From: Solibacillus isronensis
GTDB taxonomy: Bacteria > Bacillota > Bacilli > Bacillales_A > Planococcaceae
Length of the DNA: 35,306 nt
Direction of reading: 5' to 3'
Assembly: GCF_023715405.1 (NCBI RefSeq)
Contig: NZ_JAMBOC010000011.1
Coordinates: 1 to 35,306 of the forward strand
The notes beneath the pieces were generated by a model. The model did no database searches, was not told the DNA's origin, and worked only from the letters and a program-made list of their open reading frames with translations. A program made the position numbers and the translations under genes. This document shows, in pieces, positions 10,334-18,899 of the stretch (position 1 is the first letter of the stretch; each line of letters starts with the position of its first letter).

Positions 10334-11500
10334 ATGATGTTAACAGAGAATCTGGCATTTTTAGAAGAACTTCGTGAAGGTGTAAGAGCAGTTTGCAAAC
10401 GTTTTGATGGTGACTATTGGCGGAAATTGGATGAGATCGACGGATATCCGACCGAATTTGTGGAGGCTATTACTCAGGCTGGCTTTTTAGGGGCTTTAAT
10501 ACCAGAACAATATGGTGGTTCCGGTTTAGGAATATTGGAAGCATCGGTAATTTTAGAGGAGATTAATCGTTCAGGCGGGAACGCGGGTGCGTGTCATGCA
10601 CAAATGTATACGATGGGAACGATTTTACGGCATGGTTCTCCTGCACAAAAGGAGAAATATTTGCCGAAGATTGCGGACGGGTCACTTCGTTTACAAGCAT
10701 TTGGGGTGACGGAACCTAACACTGGTACTGACACAACAAACTTAAAAACGTTTGCGAAACGGGATGGCGACCATTATATCGTGAATGGTCAAAAGGTATT
10801 CATTTCCCGTGCAGAGCATTCGGATTTAATGATTTTATTAGTGCGTACAACACCGAAAGACCAATGCGTTAAAAAGAGTGACGGCCTGTCCGTGCTAATT
10901 GTTGATTTGAATGAAGCAGTTGGAAATGGATTAGAAATACGGCCAATTAAAACAATGATGAACCATGCGACAACGGAATTGTTTATCGACAATTTAAAGG
11001 TGCCTGTAGAAAATTTAATTGGCGAAGAGGGAAAAGGATTCCGCTATATCTTGGACGGAATGAATGCCGAGCGGATTTTAATTGCTGCGGAATGTATCGG
11101 TGATGGACGCTGGTTTATTGAACGGGCAACGAATTATGCAAAAGAACGTGTTGTTTTTGATCGTCCGATAGGTCAAAACCAAGGAATACAGTTTCCGATT
11201 GCCCAGGCGCATATCCATATTGAGGCGGCAGACTTAATGCGTATAAAAGCTGCGGAATTTTATGATCGTCAGCAAGCTTGCGGGGCAGAGGCCAACATGG
11301 CGAAGTTATTTGCTGCAGATGCATCATGGGAGGCGGCCAATGTAACGATTCAAACTTATGGCGGCTTTGGCTTTGCCGCAGAATATGATATTGAGCGGAA
11401 ATTTAAAGAGACACGGCTCTATCAAGTAGCTCCAATTTCAACAAACCTGATTTTATCATACGTCGGAGAACATATATTAAAACTTCCAAAATCTTATTGA
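10334..11500 (+). CDS. Acyl-CoA dehydrogenase
   Basis: An FAD-dependent alpha,beta-desaturation enzyme of 388 residues with the full fold: an N-terminal helical domain, the middle beta domain (FGVTEPNTGTD at about 123-133, and NGQKVFISRA) and the C-terminal helical domain (YGGFGFA). The usual C-terminal catalytic glutamate of MCAD/SCAD is absent: the equivalent stretch reads RLYQVAPIS. Instead Glu246 in MNAERI lies where isovaleryl-CoA and long-chain dehydrogenases place their base, so a branched substrate is possible. This is inferred from alignment memory. AGGAGG precedes the double ATG; either ATG (10334 or 10337) could be used. It is in one operon with the hydratase and the lyase. Confidence 0.9.
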   Translation: MMLTENLAFLEELREGVRAVCKRFDGDYWRKLDEIDGYPTEFVEAITQAGFLGALIPEQYGGSGLGILEASVILEEINRSGGNAGACHAQMYTMGTILRHGSPAQKEKYLPKIADGSLRLQAFGVTEPNTGTDTTNLKTFAKRDGDHYIVNGQKVFISRAEHSDLMILLVRTTPKDQCVKKSDGLSVLIVDLNEAVGNGLEIRPIKTMMNHATTELFIDNLKVPVENLIGEEGKGFRYILDGMNAERILIAAECIGDGRWFIERATNYAKERVVFDRPIGQNQGIQFPIAQAHIHIEAADLMRIKAAEFYDRQQACGAEANMAKLFAADASWEAANVTIQTYGGFGFAAEYDIERKFKETRLYQVAPISTNLILSYVGEHILKLPKSY

Positions 11501-11510
11501 GGTGAAAATC

Positions 11511-12362
11511 ATGCACTTTCCAAAGCAAGTTGAAATTATTGAAGTAGGTCCACGCGACGGTTTGCAAAATGAATCACGCTTTGTGCCAACAGAGGAAAAG
11601 AAAAAGTTAATCAAGCAATTATATGAAGCGGGCTTTCAGCGTATTGAAACGGCATCGTTTGTTCATCCAAAAATTGTCCCGCAAATGGCAGACGCACAGG
11701 AAATTACGGCATTTTGTAATGAACTGGGGATGGAATATATCGCTTTAACTCCTAATATGAAAGCACTGGAGCGTGCAATTGATGCAGGTGTACCGCAGAT
11801 TGCGGTATTCGTCGGGGCGAGTGAGACATTCAACCAAAAAAATATTAAACGTTCCATCGAAGAGTCTTTGGCAGAATGCAGCGAAGTGTTCCAGCATGCA
11901 AAAGCTCAGCAAAAGTTTATTCGTGGCTATGTGTCGATGTGTTTTAGCTGTCCGTATGAAGGAGCCATTTCCTATGAGCAAGTTAAGCGGGTTGTAGCAC
12001 AATTTGTAAATGACGGGGCTGACGAAATTTCAATTGGTGATACGAATGGACAGGCAAATCCGCGCATCGTGTATGAACGGTTCAGCGCATTAAAAAAAGA
12101 TTTCCCGGATACAACATTCGTGGCACATTTCCATGATACAAACGGTTTTGCCTATGCAAATATAATTGCCGCATTAAATGCGGGAATTGAAAAGTTTGAT
12201 AGTTCGATTGCAGGACTTGGCGGTTGTCCGTTTTCACCTGGAGCTACAGGAAATGTAGCAACAGAGAAAGTGGTGGAGCTGTTTGAAGCGATGGAAGTTA
12301 AAACACATATCCGTCAGGAAAAGTTAAAGGATGTGGCAAAGTTCGCTTACAGCTTAGTTTAA
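11511..12362 (+). CDS. Hydroxymethylglutaryl-CoA lyase-like enzyme
   Basis: A DRE-TIM metallolyase of 283 residues that cleaves a 3-hydroxyacyl-CoA such as HMG-CoA to acetyl-CoA plus a keto acid. Key features are VGPRDGLQNE with metal ligand Asp16, SFVHP, GDTNG, HFHDTNG, and the mobile-loop cysteine in GGCPFSPGATGN. The GTG nine bases upstream is rejected because TGAGGTGA overlaps it and is correctly spaced for the ATG at 11511. With the neighbouring crotonase and acyl-CoA dehydrogenase it resembles the lower leucine/isovalerate route. No biotin carboxylase genes are present here, so a different hydroxyacyl-CoA substrate, such as a citramalyl-CoA-like compound, remains open. Confidence 0.88.
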   Translation: MHFPKQVEIIEVGPRDGLQNESRFVPTEEKKKLIKQLYEAGFQRIETASFVHPKIVPQMADAQEITAFCNELGMEYIALTPNMKALERAIDAGVPQIAVFVGASETFNQKNIKRSIEESLAECSEVFQHAKAQQKFIRGYVSMCFSCPYEGAISYEQVKRVVAQFVNDGADEISIGDTNGQANPRIVYERFSALKKDFPDTTFVAHFHDTNGFAYANIIAALNAGIEKFDSSIAGLGGCPFSPGATGNVATEKVVELFEAMEVKTHIRQEKLKDVAKFAYSLV

Positions 12363-12374
12363 GGAGGGCTGAAT

Positions 12375-12575
12375 TTGAAACCATTGCAAGGAATACGTGT
12401 TCTTGATATGACAACGAATATTTCAGGGCCGACATTAACGATGATTTTAGCTGACTTAGTAGCAGAAGTGATCAAAGTAGAAAAGCTGAGCGGTGACGAG
12501 GCCAGAAAGATGGAGCCTAAATTTCAACCGGTAATTTTCCACGAAGACATCTGCTGTTTTTATGAATTCCATTAG
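12375..12575 (+). pseudogene. CaiB/BaiF family CoA-transferase, 5' fragment only
   Basis: The TTG-started frame (GGAGGG ribosome site) begins exactly like a class III CoA-transferase: PLQGIRVLDMTTNISGPTLT, then ILADLVAEVIKVEKLSGDEARKMEPKF, i.e. the first Rossmann strand and helix. After about residue 50 the similarity stops, and the frame runs into 16 unrelated residues and a stop. Intact family members are about 400 residues, so roughly 350 residues, including the catalytic aspartate, are lost. It follows the lyase by 12 bases and was evidently the next operon gene. The break point near 12520 is estimated by eye. Confidence 0.82.
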
Positions 12576-12728
12576 CTCAATTTTCGTTCCCTTATGTAAC
12601 TTTAACAGCCGAAGAAAAAACGTTAAAAGGTTCTTATATCAAATATCATTACGCTTGATGAAATTAGTGAAGGTTTTGATCTACTGGCAACAGGCGATAA
12701 TTCTCGAATCATTATTAAAATGGATTAA
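12566..12728 (+). pseudogene. Remnant of a zinc-dependent alcohol dehydrogenase C-terminus
   Basis: Two pieces in different frames look like the end of a medium-chain zinc alcohol dehydrogenase. From 12590, PYVTLTAEEKTLKGSY matches the strand before the last domain. From 12645 to the TAA at 12728, IITLDEISEGFDLLATGDNS followed by RIIIKMD matches the usual C-terminal end (ITL-LEEINEGFD type). Between them about 30-35 residues expected in the family are missing and the frame changes. The piece lies directly against the truncated caiB, so one or more deletions fused the two genes and removed whatever lay between. No start or ribosome site is seen. Confidence 0.6.
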
Positions 12729-12744
12729 TGGAAAAAAGCAAAAT

Positions 12745-12785
12745 AAAACGACGACACATTTATTCGGTAATGTGTCGTCGTTTTT
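12745..12785. terminator. Bidirectional terminator at the end of the acyl-CoA block
   Basis: A 16-bp stem (AAAACGACGACACATT / AATGTGTCGTCGTTTT) with a T run on the right and A-rich sequence on the left serves both converging transcription units. It overlaps the 3' end of the YwaF-like gene. Confidence 0.88.
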
Positions 12786-13458
12786 GTATGGCAAGAAGTA
12801 CATAAAGCACAATCCAAATACTAACGATAACCCCTACTAAACTGGCTAAATAACCAGCTGCCCCAAACGCATCGTATAACCATTGAAGAGGCGTCCCTTT
12901 TACAGGGCGATTTAGAAACATAAAATTCGTATGAAAATGTGCATTGTATATATAAACAGGCGGAACTGTGACTAGCAGAAATAATACAGCCCGCCAAATA
13001 TCCGTAAAATTTGTCACCAGCTGCCTTTCCAAAATTAAAGCCGCTACAACTAATACAAGCAGTGCATGAAATATGAAGCTGTGGAAATGCAAAAAGCCGC
13101 CAACCGGATCAATTGTCCATCCGGGGAATAAAAGTGCAATCGCAGCTCCGGGCAAAGTAAGCGTAAATAATAAAGTAGCTGTAGTCCGAGTTGGGAAATA
13201 GGCATGCCAGCCAATAATGAAAATGCCAAAACCGCACAGATGGAGCGGGGGACTCCAATATGAATATTGATTTGTTACGATTAAATAAAGTTGCTTTGCT
13301 ACTTCTAATAACAGTAACAGCCAGAAAATCGATTTTAGGAAAAGATGTTGCTTTTCATGAGAAGAACAATGATAAAAATATAACGAAATCACTAAAAAAC
13401 CGCCAATAAAAATAAGCCACATTATATGAATCGAATCAAAAATGGAAAATCCATTCAT
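12760..13458 (-). CDS. YwaF-like integral membrane protein (TIGR02206-type)
   Basis: A 232-residue polytopic membrane protein with about six or seven hydrophobic helices and conserved family-style segments (LYLIVTNQYSYWSPPLHLCG, HAYFPTRTT, GFLHFHSFIFHALL). It resembles the YwaF family of Bacillus, whose function is not established. A GTG nine bases upstream overlaps the ribosome site AAGGTG, so the ATG at 13458 is chosen (six-base spacing). It begins ten bases after the tadA stop and is probably co-transcribed with it. The end of the gene lies inside the terminator hairpin. Confidence 0.8.
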   Translation of the reverse strand: MNGFSIFDSIHIMWLIFIGGFLVISLYFYHCSSHEKQHLFLKSIFWLLLLLEVAKQLYLIVTNQYSYWSPPLHLCGFGIFIIGWHAYFPTRTTATLLFTLTLPGAAIALLFPGWTIDPVGGFLHFHSFIFHALLVLVVAALILERQLVTNFTDIWRAVLFLLVTVPPVYIYNAHFHTNFMFLNRPVKGTPLQWLYDAFGAAGYLASLVGVIVSIWIVLYVLLAIQKRRHITE

Positions 13459-13468
13459 TGCACACACC

Positions 13469-13972
<504 letters not shown>

Positions 13973-14042
13973 TCATCTATCACTCCTTAAATCCTAGTTT
14001 AGCATGCTAATGAATAGTTGGGCGACAAGAAATAAATCATGC

Positions 14043-14048
14043 TATGAT
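14043..14048 (+). promoter_or_regulatory. Extended -10 box before the coiled-coil gene
   Basis: TGCTATGAT (TATGAT at 14043-14048 with TG one base upstream) lies about 27 bases before the next start codon. No good -35 is spaced correctly, which is tolerated by extended -10 promoters. Confidence 0.4.
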
Positions 14049-14075
14049 GAAAGAAAAGTTTGAAGGAGTACAGCG

Positions 14076-14891
14076 ATGAAGTCATTTCAAACCATAGAAG
14101 AAGTAAATGAGTATTTCGAAAATGCATTGGCTGATCTGGATAATGAGTATGAACAAAAATTGTTGACGATTGAGAAAAATGAACAACAAGTAACTATGAC
14201 TTTGCACAAGCAATTTGAACAGCAAAAAGCAGCCATTGCACAGCAGCATGAAGATGAAGAATACAAACTTAATCAAAATCGCAATCAAGCAATCGAAAAA
14301 ATTGAAATGTTATTCGCAAATAAAAGAAAAGTTATATCGGTAAACTATAAAGTTACTTATGAAGAAGAACAAAAAAACTATCACGTCAATAAAATTGAAC
14401 TTCTTGAGCAGAAACAAGCGGAAGAACGCAGGAAGTTTCAATTTTACAATAACAGGCAACAAGCTCTACTCTCACAATTTGAACAAGTGTCGGATGTGAC
14501 AGAGGGAATGGAACAAGCAATGGATAGTTTACATCAGGAGTTAACCGACATCTTGATTAAATATAAACAGCAATTCGATGAAGCGGAACAGCTGTTTGAA
14601 GAAAGCTGTCATGGACTGGTACAACAGCGTGATGAAGCAATCGAAAACCTAATGGATAATGAAGCAGCATCACAAAGCCAGCTAGATGATCAGTTATTTG
14701 AGGCATTACAGGATCTATCTGAAAGAACAGAGAAACACTATGAGCAAATCGAACAAACCTTTATGAAAAAAGAACAGTCTCTTCAGGAAATGGCATTTGC
14801 CCAGCAACAAAAAATAAATGCTAATTATGATGAACAGCGTGAAAAGTTATTTGAATTACAGGAGCAAGCGCTCGCACAATTTGATTACTAG
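14076..14891 (+). CDS. Predicted coiled-coil protein of unknown function
   Basis: 271 residues, almost entirely charged and rich in Gln, Glu and Lys (runs such as EQQKAAIAQQHEDEEYKLNQ). No signal peptide, membrane segment, cysteine motif or catalytic motif is visible. The pattern of hydrophobic residues every three to four positions from about residue 15 to the C-terminus suggests a long alpha-helical coiled coil. AAGGAG at 14063-14068 precedes the ATG, and codon style matches its neighbours, so it is likely a real gene. It lies between divergent tadA and dgk. I do not recognise a family and assign no function. Confidence 0.7.
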   Translation: MKSFQTIEEVNEYFENALADLDNEYEQKLLTIEKNEQQVTMTLHKQFEQQKAAIAQQHEDEEYKLNQNRNQAIEKIEMLFANKRKVISVNYKVTYEEEQKNYHVNKIELLEQKQAEERRKFQFYNNRQQALLSQFEQVSDVTEGMEQAMDSLHQELTDILIKYKQQFDEAEQLFEESCHGLVQQRDEAIENLMDNEAASQSQLDDQLFEALQDLSERTEKHYEQIEQTFMKKEQSLQEMAFAQQQKINANYDEQREKLFELQEQALAQFDY

Positions 14892-14999
14892 AAATTGGCT
14901 ATGCCTTATTCGGTAAAATAGAATTGTTTGCTTTGTTGTCTAAAGAACGTTGTGATAAAATTAAAAGCATTGACTATAAAAAGAGAAGGAGCACTTCTA

Positions 15000-15638
15000 A
15001 TGTCTGTGCCATTTATAACAGTAGAAGGTCCGATTGGTGTTGGGAAGACCTCATTATCTAAGGCCGTATCACAAACGTTTGACTATCATTTATTAAAAGA
15101 GATTGTAGATGAAAATCCATTTCTCGGTAAGTTCTATGAAGATATTAGTGAGTGGAGCTTCCAAACGGAAATGTTTTTCCTGTGCAATCGATACAAACAA
15201 TTATCTGATATTCATGAAATTATTGAAGCACAAGGGCCAGTAGTGGCTGATTATCATATATTTAAAAATTTGATCTTTGCAAAACGTACTTTAAAGCCGA
15301 CTGAGTATGAAAAGTACGAATCGATCTATCGAATTTTAACTGCTGATATGCCAAAGCCAAATATGGTCATTTATTTACATGCAAGCTTAGACACATTAAT
15401 GAAACGAATCGCTATGCGCGGTCGTGAAATGGAAAAGAACATTTCACGTGACTATATGGAACAACTTTCAAGCGATTATCATCAATTTATCGGACATTTT
15501 GAAAAGATGCATCCAGAAATCCCTGTCATCTCATTAAATGGAGATGAGCTTGATTTTGTGAAGAATGAAGAAGATTTAAAGTACGTATTACGACTAGTAG
15601 AAGAAAAGTTACAACAAAGGAGTTTGCATCAGAAATGA
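15000..15638 (+). CDS. dgk: Deoxyguanosine kinase
   Basis: Phosphorylates deoxyguanosine (and purine deoxynucleosides) for salvage. It is a 212-residue dNK-family kinase with P-loop GPIGVGKTS at 10-18. The segment VADYHIFKNLIFAKRTL, in place of the DRS motif, is typical of the Bacillus Dgk paralogue rather than Dck. An arginine-rich lid (RIAMRGREMEK) is present. The frame is open further upstream, but AGAAGGAG at 14984-14991 fixes the ATG at 15000. It overlaps dck by four bases (ATGA), giving translational coupling. The B. subtilis neighbourhood also has the pair close to serS. Confidence 0.92.
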   Translation: MSVPFITVEGPIGVGKTSLSKAVSQTFDYHLLKEIVDENPFLGKFYEDISEWSFQTEMFFLCNRYKQLSDIHEIIEAQGPVVADYHIFKNLIFAKRTLKPTEYEKYESIYRILTADMPKPNMVIYLHASLDTLMKRIAMRGREMEKNISRDYMEQLSSDYHQFIGHFEKMHPEIPVISLNGDELDFVKNEEDLKYVLRLVEEKLQQRSLHQK

Positions 15639-16303
15639 ACTTAAGAGAGAAGTACAATATTCCTGCTAATGCAGTGATTACAATTGCAGGAACAGTAGGT
15701 GTCGGAAAGTCAACAATGACAAAAGCATTATCGCATAGCTTAAACTTCCGTACATCTTATGAAAAGGTTGATACAAACCCTTATTTAGATAAATTTTATG
15801 ATAATTTTGAAAAGTGGAGCTTCCATTTGCAAGTATATTTCCTTGCTGAACGATTTAAAGAACAGAAGCGAATTTTTGAATATGGCGGGGGCTTTATACA
15901 GGACCGTTCTATTTACGAAGATACAGGTATTTTTGCGAAGATGCATTATGACAAAGGTACAATGACGCCGACAGATTATGAAACATATACAAATCTTTTT
16001 GATGCAATGGTAATGACACCGTATTTCCCGCACCCGGATTTACTTGTATATTTGGAAGGTCCGATTGATGATGTAATTGGACGTATCCATGAGCGAGGAC
16101 GCGAGATGGAGCAGCAAACGCCTCATTCGTACTGGGAAGAAATGCACGGTCGCTATGAAGACTGGATTAACAACTTCAATGCCTGTCCGGTATTGCGTAT
16201 TGATATTAACGATTACGATTTAATGAAGAACCCTGCACAAGTAGAGGATGTCGTAGCTCGTATCGGTTATATGCTTGAACAAACAAGCCATTTACGAAAA
16301 TAA
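15635..16303 (+). CDS. dck: Deoxyadenosine/deoxycytidine kinase
   Basis: Phosphorylates deoxyadenosine and deoxycytidine. At 222 residues it has P-loop GTVGVGKST at 19-27, the conserved acidic EKVDTNPYL segment, the catalytic DRS motif in IQDRSIYEDTGIFAKMH and the lid RIHERGREMEQQ. These features match the Bacillus Dck paralogue. It starts inside the last codons of dgk, and the two probably work as neighbouring salvage kinases. A terminator follows. Confidence 0.93.
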   Translation: MNLREKYNIPANAVITIAGTVGVGKSTMTKALSHSLNFRTSYEKVDTNPYLDKFYDNFEKWSFHLQVYFLAERFKEQKRIFEYGGGFIQDRSIYEDTGIFAKMHYDKGTMTPTDYETYTNLFDAMVMTPYFPHPDLLVYLEGPIDDVIGRIHERGREMEQQTPHSYWEEMHGRYEDWINNFNACPVLRIDINDYDLMKNPAQVEDVVARIGYMLEQTSHLRK

Positions 16304-16307
16304 TAAA

Positions 16308-16349
16308 AAAGGACTGATTTCTGTAGGATAGCGGAAATCAGTCTTTTTT
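16308..16349. terminator. Bidirectional terminator after dck
   Basis: The stem AAAAGGACTGATTTC / GAAATCAGTCTTTT has six T to the right and a matching A run to the left, which is a T run for the converging minus-strand gene. Confidence 0.85.
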
Positions 16350-16725
16350 ATTTCGCCCAAACGATAATAAAAATAGGTGTCATGATGAGCAGAAAGACGA
16401 AGAAGCTCCATAAAACTTGTTTACTTGTCGTCATATTTTTAGGTTTTATACTGATGGATTCGTATAGCTCGTTCACTGCGCGCTGTTCCCTTTCATAAAG
16501 CATCCTCTGAAAAGAAGCGTAGTTATCGATATATGATGCCGGATTTTCAAAATGGAAGCGAATCGCACGTATATCATCCGTAACATCTTTATCTTGATGC
16601 ATATACGTGATTGTAGGGGCAAGCCCACCTGTCAGCCGGGCAGTAACTTGTATATCGAAGGTCTTCATCTTATAAGTTATTTGGCCACTTTCATCTGTTA
16701 CCGATTCAATGAGCGGGTTGTTCAA
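16348..16725 (-). CDS. Small tail-anchored membrane protein, unknown function
   Basis: 125 residues from a TTG at 16725, chosen because a GGGGGG ribosome site lies a few bases upstream. The longer open frame upstream has no ribosome site and unlikely composition. A soluble N-terminal part (about 1-98: NNPLIESVTDESGQITYKMK...) is followed by a single C-terminal hydrophobic segment, WSFFVFLLIMTPIFIIVWAK, at about 104-125. It is probably anchored with its bulk in the cytoplasm. I do not recognise the family. It ends in the shared terminator after dck. Confidence 0.65.
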   Translation of the reverse strand: MNNPLIESVTDESGQITYKMKTFDIQVTARLTGGLAPTITYMHQDKDVTDDIRAIRFHFENPASYIDNYASFQRMLYEREQRAVNELYESISIKPKNMTTSKQVLWSFFVFLLIMTPIFIIVWAK

Positions 16726-16834
16726 TATAGTTCCCCCCCTTTCCTGTATTAGTAGTATTCCCAATATAAGTATATTTTTAACGACTTTAAAAAATATTGC
16801 GAAGAAAAAGTTGTATCGTTTATGCTTAAAGTAA

Positions 16835-16857
16835 TTACAAATTTTAACGATTTGTAA
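16835..16857. promoter_or_regulatory. Inverted repeat upstream of the RraA-like gene
   Basis: TTACAAAT (16835-16842) and ATTTGTAA (16850-16857) form perfect 8-bp arms around a 7-base spacer, 27 bases before the RraA-like start codon. This is the right distance to be an operator. It lies in the divergent gap with the tail-anchored gene. AT-rich chance is the alternative. Confidence 0.35.
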
Positions 16858-16883
16858 CATTATAGCAAAAAGGGGATGGAAAT

Positions 16884-17504
16884 ATGACTTTATCGATGAT
16901 AGATCGCTTACAGGTACTACCAACGACAGCAATTTCCGATGCAACAGGGGGACATACGAATGTAGCATCAGCAATTAAACCGCTTGCCGATCACTTTAAA
17001 ATTGCCGGACAAGCGAGAACGGTACGTCTGCCGGACGGGGAAAATGGTGCGGTACTGGAAGCAATAAGCCAGGCTGAAAAAGGGGAAATTTTAGTCATCG
17101 ATGCTAAAGGCAATACGAATCGTGCTGTAGCTGGGGACTTTGTTATGCAGCTTGCGCAAGGTGTCGGTGTCCAAGGTTTTGTTGTGGACGGGGTTATTCG
17201 CGATATAGCAGCTGCAAAGGAAATTGATTTTCCGGTATTTGCATTAGGTACAACAGTAGCAGCAGGCAATAAACATGGTGGTGGGACAGTAGGCATAGCC
17301 GTGTCTGTAGGAAATGTGGCTGTTCAAACAGGCGATTATGTAGTTGGTGATAGTGATGGGGTTGTGATTATCCCTCAGGAGGATATTGAGCAGATTATTG
17401 AGGCTGCAGAAGCAAAAGTGGCAAAAGATGAAGAGCGGGCACATGAAGCATTATATAACGGGGAAGCATCAATCCGCGCATATTTAGCAAAAGTAGTGAA
17501 ATAA
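16884..17504 (+). CDS. RraA-like / HMG-CHA aldolase superfamily protein
   Basis: A 206-residue member of the RraA/4-hydroxy-4-methyl-2-oxoglutarate aldolase family. The signature region reads GDFVMQLAQGVGVQGFVVDG followed by VIRDIAAAKEIDFPVFA. The Arg-Asp pair and the preceding glycine-rich loop are those that bind the divalent metal and pyruvate enolate in the aldolase branch, so oxaloacetate decarboxylase or HMG/CHA aldolase activity is plausible. The exact substrate cannot be told. It lies apart from the aromatic cluster and is transcribed alone, with a terminator directly after the stop. AAAGGGGATGG precedes the ATG. Confidence 0.8.
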   Translation: MTLSMIDRLQVLPTTAISDATGGHTNVASAIKPLADHFKIAGQARTVRLPDGENGAVLEAISQAEKGEILVIDAKGNTNRAVAGDFVMQLAQGVGVQGFVVDGVIRDIAAAKEIDFPVFALGTTVAAGNKHGGGTVGIAVSVGNVAVQTGDYVVGDSDGVVIIPQEDIEQIIEAAEAKVAKDEERAHEALYNGEASIRAYLAKVVK

Positions 17505-17545
17505 AAAATGGCGTAGTGAATATATTGTTCACTACGCCATTTTCT
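17504..17545. terminator. Bidirectional terminator between RraA-like gene and symporter
   Basis: The stem AAAATGGCGTAGTGAA / TTCACTACGCCATTTT is 16 bp with a short loop. It sits between two converging stop codons and has T-rich flanks on both sides. Confidence 0.85.
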
Positions 17546-17549
17546 AATT

Positions 17550-18815
17550 TTATTTTAAGTTCGCAGCTTGGTATTCAGCAAATTGCTTCTCGTCGAAACG
17601 TTTTTCCCATTTCGCCATAACAAGTGCTGCCAATGTGTTACCTACTACGTTTACAGCTGTACGAGCCATATCTAAAATACGGTCAATACCTGCAATGAAT
17701 GCTAAACCTTCAAGTGGAATACCTACAGAACCTAATGTTGCAAGAAGTACTACGAAAGATACCCCTGGAACACCCGCAATACCTTTAGATGTTACCATTA
17801 ATACAAGCATTAATGTAATCTGTTCCATAATTGAAAGGTCAATACCGTACATTTGCGCAATGAAGATTGCTGCAATCGCCTGGTAAAGAGTAGAACCGTC
17901 TAAGTTGAATGAATAACCTGTTGGGATTACGAATGATACGATATCTTTCGGTGCACCCATTTTTTCTGTTTTTAACATAATACGAGGTAATACTGTCTCT
18001 GATGAAGAAGTAGTATAAGCCAGTAATAGCTCGTCCTTAATCATACGAATTAATTTAAAGATATTAATACCGAAAATACGGGCAGTAAGACCTAATACAA
18101 CAATTACGAAAAAAATCATTGTTGCATATACTAAAATCGCCAGTTTTCCTAATGGTATAAGGGATTCTATACCGAATTTGGAAACGGTTACACCTATAAG
18201 TGCAAATACCCCAATTGGTGCGAATTTCATTACTAAGTTTGTGACCCAGAACATGGCGTCTGCAGTACCTTGGAAGAATGCGAGCACTGGTTTTCCGCGA
18301 TCACCAATTGCTGCTACACCTAAACCGAAAATTACAGAGAAGAAAATAATTGCTAGCATATCGCCTTCTGCCATTGCATTTATAATGTTTTTAGGAACGA
18401 CATCTACAATAATTTGGATTTTGCTTTTATCTTCTTCAGCTTCCGTTGTTTCTACATAAGAAGAAATATCAGATTTCTCTAATGCATTCATATCAATACC
18501 AGCACCTGGTTGGAATAGGTTAGCTGCTAATAAACCAACAACAATCGCAACTGTTGTAATAACTTCGAAATAAATAAGTGTTTTACCGCCAAGACGACCT
18601 AATTGTTTCATATCACCAGTTCCGGCAACACCAACGATTAGTGTCGAAATAATAATCGGTACTACGATCATCTTAATTAAGTTTAAGAAAATATCGCCAA
18701 GTGGCTGTAAGTATGACTGTGCAGTTTCGTTACCAAAGAACACAGCACCTACGATAACACCGAGTACAAGACCGATTAAAATTTGTGCGGCTAAACTAAT
18801 TTTAAACTTTTTCAA
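17550..18815 (-). CDS. Dicarboxylate/glutamate:cation symporter (DAACS family)
   Basis: A 421-residue secondary transporter of the GltP/GltT/DctP family that imports glutamate, aspartate or C4-dicarboxylates with protons or sodium. It shows the hairpin-1 serine-rich motif TTSSSETVLPR (268-278), the substrate/cation motif NLDGS (304-308) and the hairpin-2 motif GIAGVPG (346-352), with about eight membrane helices. A perfect ribosome site (AGGAGGAAC) precedes the ATG. It lies just downstream of the GlnK/GlnL-like system on the same strand. The 84-base gap carries a TTTTGT direct repeat, so the response regulator probably activates it. Glutamate/glutamine-related substrate is an inference from that link. 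Confidence 0.92.
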   Translation of the reverse strand: MKKFKISLAAQILIGLVLGVIVGAVFFGNETAQSYLQPLGDIFLNLIKMIVVPIIISTLIVGVAGTGDMKQLGRLGGKTLIYFEVITTVAIVVGLLAANLFQPGAGIDMNALEKSDISSYVETTEAEEDKSKIQIIVDVVPKNIINAMAEGDMLAIIFFSVIFGLGVAAIGDRGKPVLAFFQGTADAMFWVTNLVMKFAPIGVFALIGVTVSKFGIESLIPLGKLAILVYATMIFFVIVVLGLTARIFGINIFKLIRMIKDELLLAYTTSSSETVLPRIMLKTEKMGAPKDIVSFVIPTGYSFNLDGSTLYQAIAAIFIAQMYGIDLSIMEQITLMLVLMVTSKGIAGVPGVSFVVLLATLGSVGIPLEGLAFIAGIDRILDMARTAVNVVGNTLAALVMAKWEKRFDEKQFAEYQAANLK

Positions 18816-18878
18816 AATATAGTTCCTCCTAAAAAATCAGATTCAGGACTAGCCTAAAACTAATTTTATTAGATACAT

Positions 18879-18894
18879 ACAAAATCCGACAAAA
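18879..18894 (-). promoter_or_regulatory. TTTTGT-N4-TTTTGT direct repeat, putative GlnL-type binding site
   Basis: On the minus strand the sequence reads TTTTGT, CGGA, TTTTGT; the wider repeat unit is CGGATTTTGT twice. From memory, B. subtilis GlnL was reported to bind a TTTTGT-N4-TTTTGT direct repeat, so this is an exact match in form. It lies between the GlnL-like regulator gene and the symporter start, about 64 bases upstream of the latter, an activator-like position. Confidence 0.65.
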
Positions 18895-18899
18895 TCCGA

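Noticed and set aside
12562..12840. 92-residue open frame overlapping the caiB/adh scar
   Set aside because: It runs through the terminator hairpin, has no ribosome site and lies across recognisable remnants in other frames.
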